DNA of 64,000 nt from an uncultured Eubacteriales bacterium (lineage in GTDB: Bacteria; Bacillota; Clostridia; Oscillospirales; Oscillospiraceae). This document shows, in pieces, positions 63,493-64,000 of the stretch. The position numbers and the translations under genes were made by a program. Position 1 is the stretch's first letter; every line of letters begins with the position of its first letter. Below the pieces are notes generated by a model. That model worked only from the letters and a program-made list of their open reading frames with translations, did not search any database and was not told the DNA's origin. The stretch is from the NCBI GenBank assembly GCA_900543085.1, contig UQQF01000002.1, forward strand, positions 1-64,000, given 5' to 3'.

Positions 63493-64000
63493 TCAGCGTT
63501 CCCACAGAAGGATCGCATCCGCCACGGCCTGCTCAAATTCGGCCTGCGCCAGACCGGGGAGTTCCAGATAATCTCCCACCAAATAGTAGACCGCATCCAC
63601 CTGCCGATCTACTTGATAGGTAGCTGTCTCAAAGTCGGTCAGCAGACCGTTGCCGATGCACAAATGTCCCTCACGATCCGGCATCACATCCGAGCGAAGG
63701 GTACGGTCAAAATAGAGGAAAACAGCATTCCGTCCGTCCACCTCCCGGCTGAAGCCGTGGAAAGAATCGTAGCTCCCGCCGTGATAGTAGAGGTCGATCA
63801 CCTCATCCACCGCAAGCTCTGCCGTCACCAGACCGTCCGTATAGGATACCGGCTGCGGAACATCGGCCGCACCCGCCAAAACAATGGAAAAAATCAGCAT
63901 GACCGCCACGGCGATCAGGACCGCCCGCCGGCACCCACGGGAAAACTTCTTTTTCACTCCCTGAAGAACACGGGCTTCCGTTTCCGACTCCTGAGAGAGA
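63493..64000 (-). CDS. Single-pass membrane protein, 5' end beyond the window (anti-sigma-like)
   Basis: The frame is open to the right edge: LSQESETEARVLQGVKKKFSRG precedes one membrane helix (VLIAVAVMLIFSIVLAGAA) and an outside domain of about 120 residues (DVPQPVSYTDGLVTAELAVDEV... FLYFDRTL... LLWER). This cytosolic-acidic/TM/outside plan, with the early charged segment, resembles the part after the zinc-finger of anti-sigma factors. An internal GTG at 63957 could start a shorter protein but lacks a clear ribosome site. Partial gene. Confidence 0.6.
   Translation of the reverse strand, partial: LSQESETEARVLQGVKKKFSRGCRRAVLIAVAVMLIFSIVLAGAADVPQPVSYTDGLVTAELAVDEVIDLYYHGGSYDSFHGFSREVDGRNAVFLYFDRTLRSDVMPDREGHLCIGNGLLTDFETATYQVDRQVDAVYYLVGDYLELPGLAQAEFEQAVADAILLWER

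Overview
The window looks like a chromosome segment of a GC-rich, strictly anaerobic gut-type Clostridium relative (order Oscillospirales is my best guess). The reasons are a V-type ATPase operon instead of F-type genes at this locus, iron-containing alcohol dehydrogenases, an [FeFe] hydrogenase, rubrerythrin and PerR, good sigma-A type promoters, and a glycogen operon of clostridial type. No rRNA, CRISPR array or complete tRNA gene was found.

Layout. 0-1.1 kb: a lone acyltransferase-like gene beside one copy of a dispersed palindromic repeat. 1.3-10 kb: a complete nine-gene V-ATPase operon (G/H-I-K-E-C-F-A-B-D) whose rotor subunit carries the residues of a sodium site. 10-24.5 kb: a metabolic region with three iron-dependent alcohol dehydrogenases, two SLC13-type anion permeases, an OFA-like MFS carrier, an old-yellow-enzyme/dienoyl-CoA-reductase-like flavoprotein and two paralogous LysR regulators, interrupted by small repair, DUF and broken AraC genes. 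24.5-31 kb: an unknown helical protein, a large membrane Ser/Thr kinase with a repetitive ectodomain, and a secreted SLH protein next to a lipoprotein sharing its C-terminal domain. 31-35 kb: a MalY-type aminotransferase and small transport/regulator pairs. 35-41.6 kb: a molybdenum block (moeA-like, moaC, moaA, MOSC-mog, modA, modB, modC, mop) on the minus strand. 41.7-46.7 kb: a TetR operon, a Crp-like gene, an adenosylhomocysteinase-like gene, an XRE regulator and DUF3788. 47-53.3 kb: a glycogen operon (glgB, glgA, a shrunken phosphorylase-like protein, a GH13 enzyme). 53.5-54.7 kb: a diaminopimelate decarboxylase-like gene.

From about 54.82 kb to the right edge the character changes: GC is lower at first, genes are broken, and the boundary is the 3' half of a tRNA-Pro gene. 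A 255-bp imperfect direct repeat starts at the tRNA anticodon loop (54.86 kb) and recurs at 60.96 kb behind a decayed second copy of the same tRNA half. The 6.1-kb segment between them holds a toxin-antitoxin locus with a nonsense-mutated toxin, a RES-domain remnant, and a PerR-controlled operon encoding an [FeFe] hydrogenase-rubredoxin fusion and a ferredoxin-rubrerythrin fusion. After the second repeat come two overlapping tyrosine recombinase genes, of which only the second looks catalytic. I read this as integrative elements stacked at a tRNA-Pro site, one of which carries an oxygen/peroxide-defence operon.

How the parts may work together (inference): the sodium-type V-ATPase could set the sodium gradient that SLC13 carriers normally use; the alcohol dehydrogenases and flavoprotein would process the imported carboxylates or their aldehydes; the molybdenum block would supply cofactor to an enzyme not in this window; the island operon would use reductant, possibly hydrogen, to remove oxygen and peroxide.
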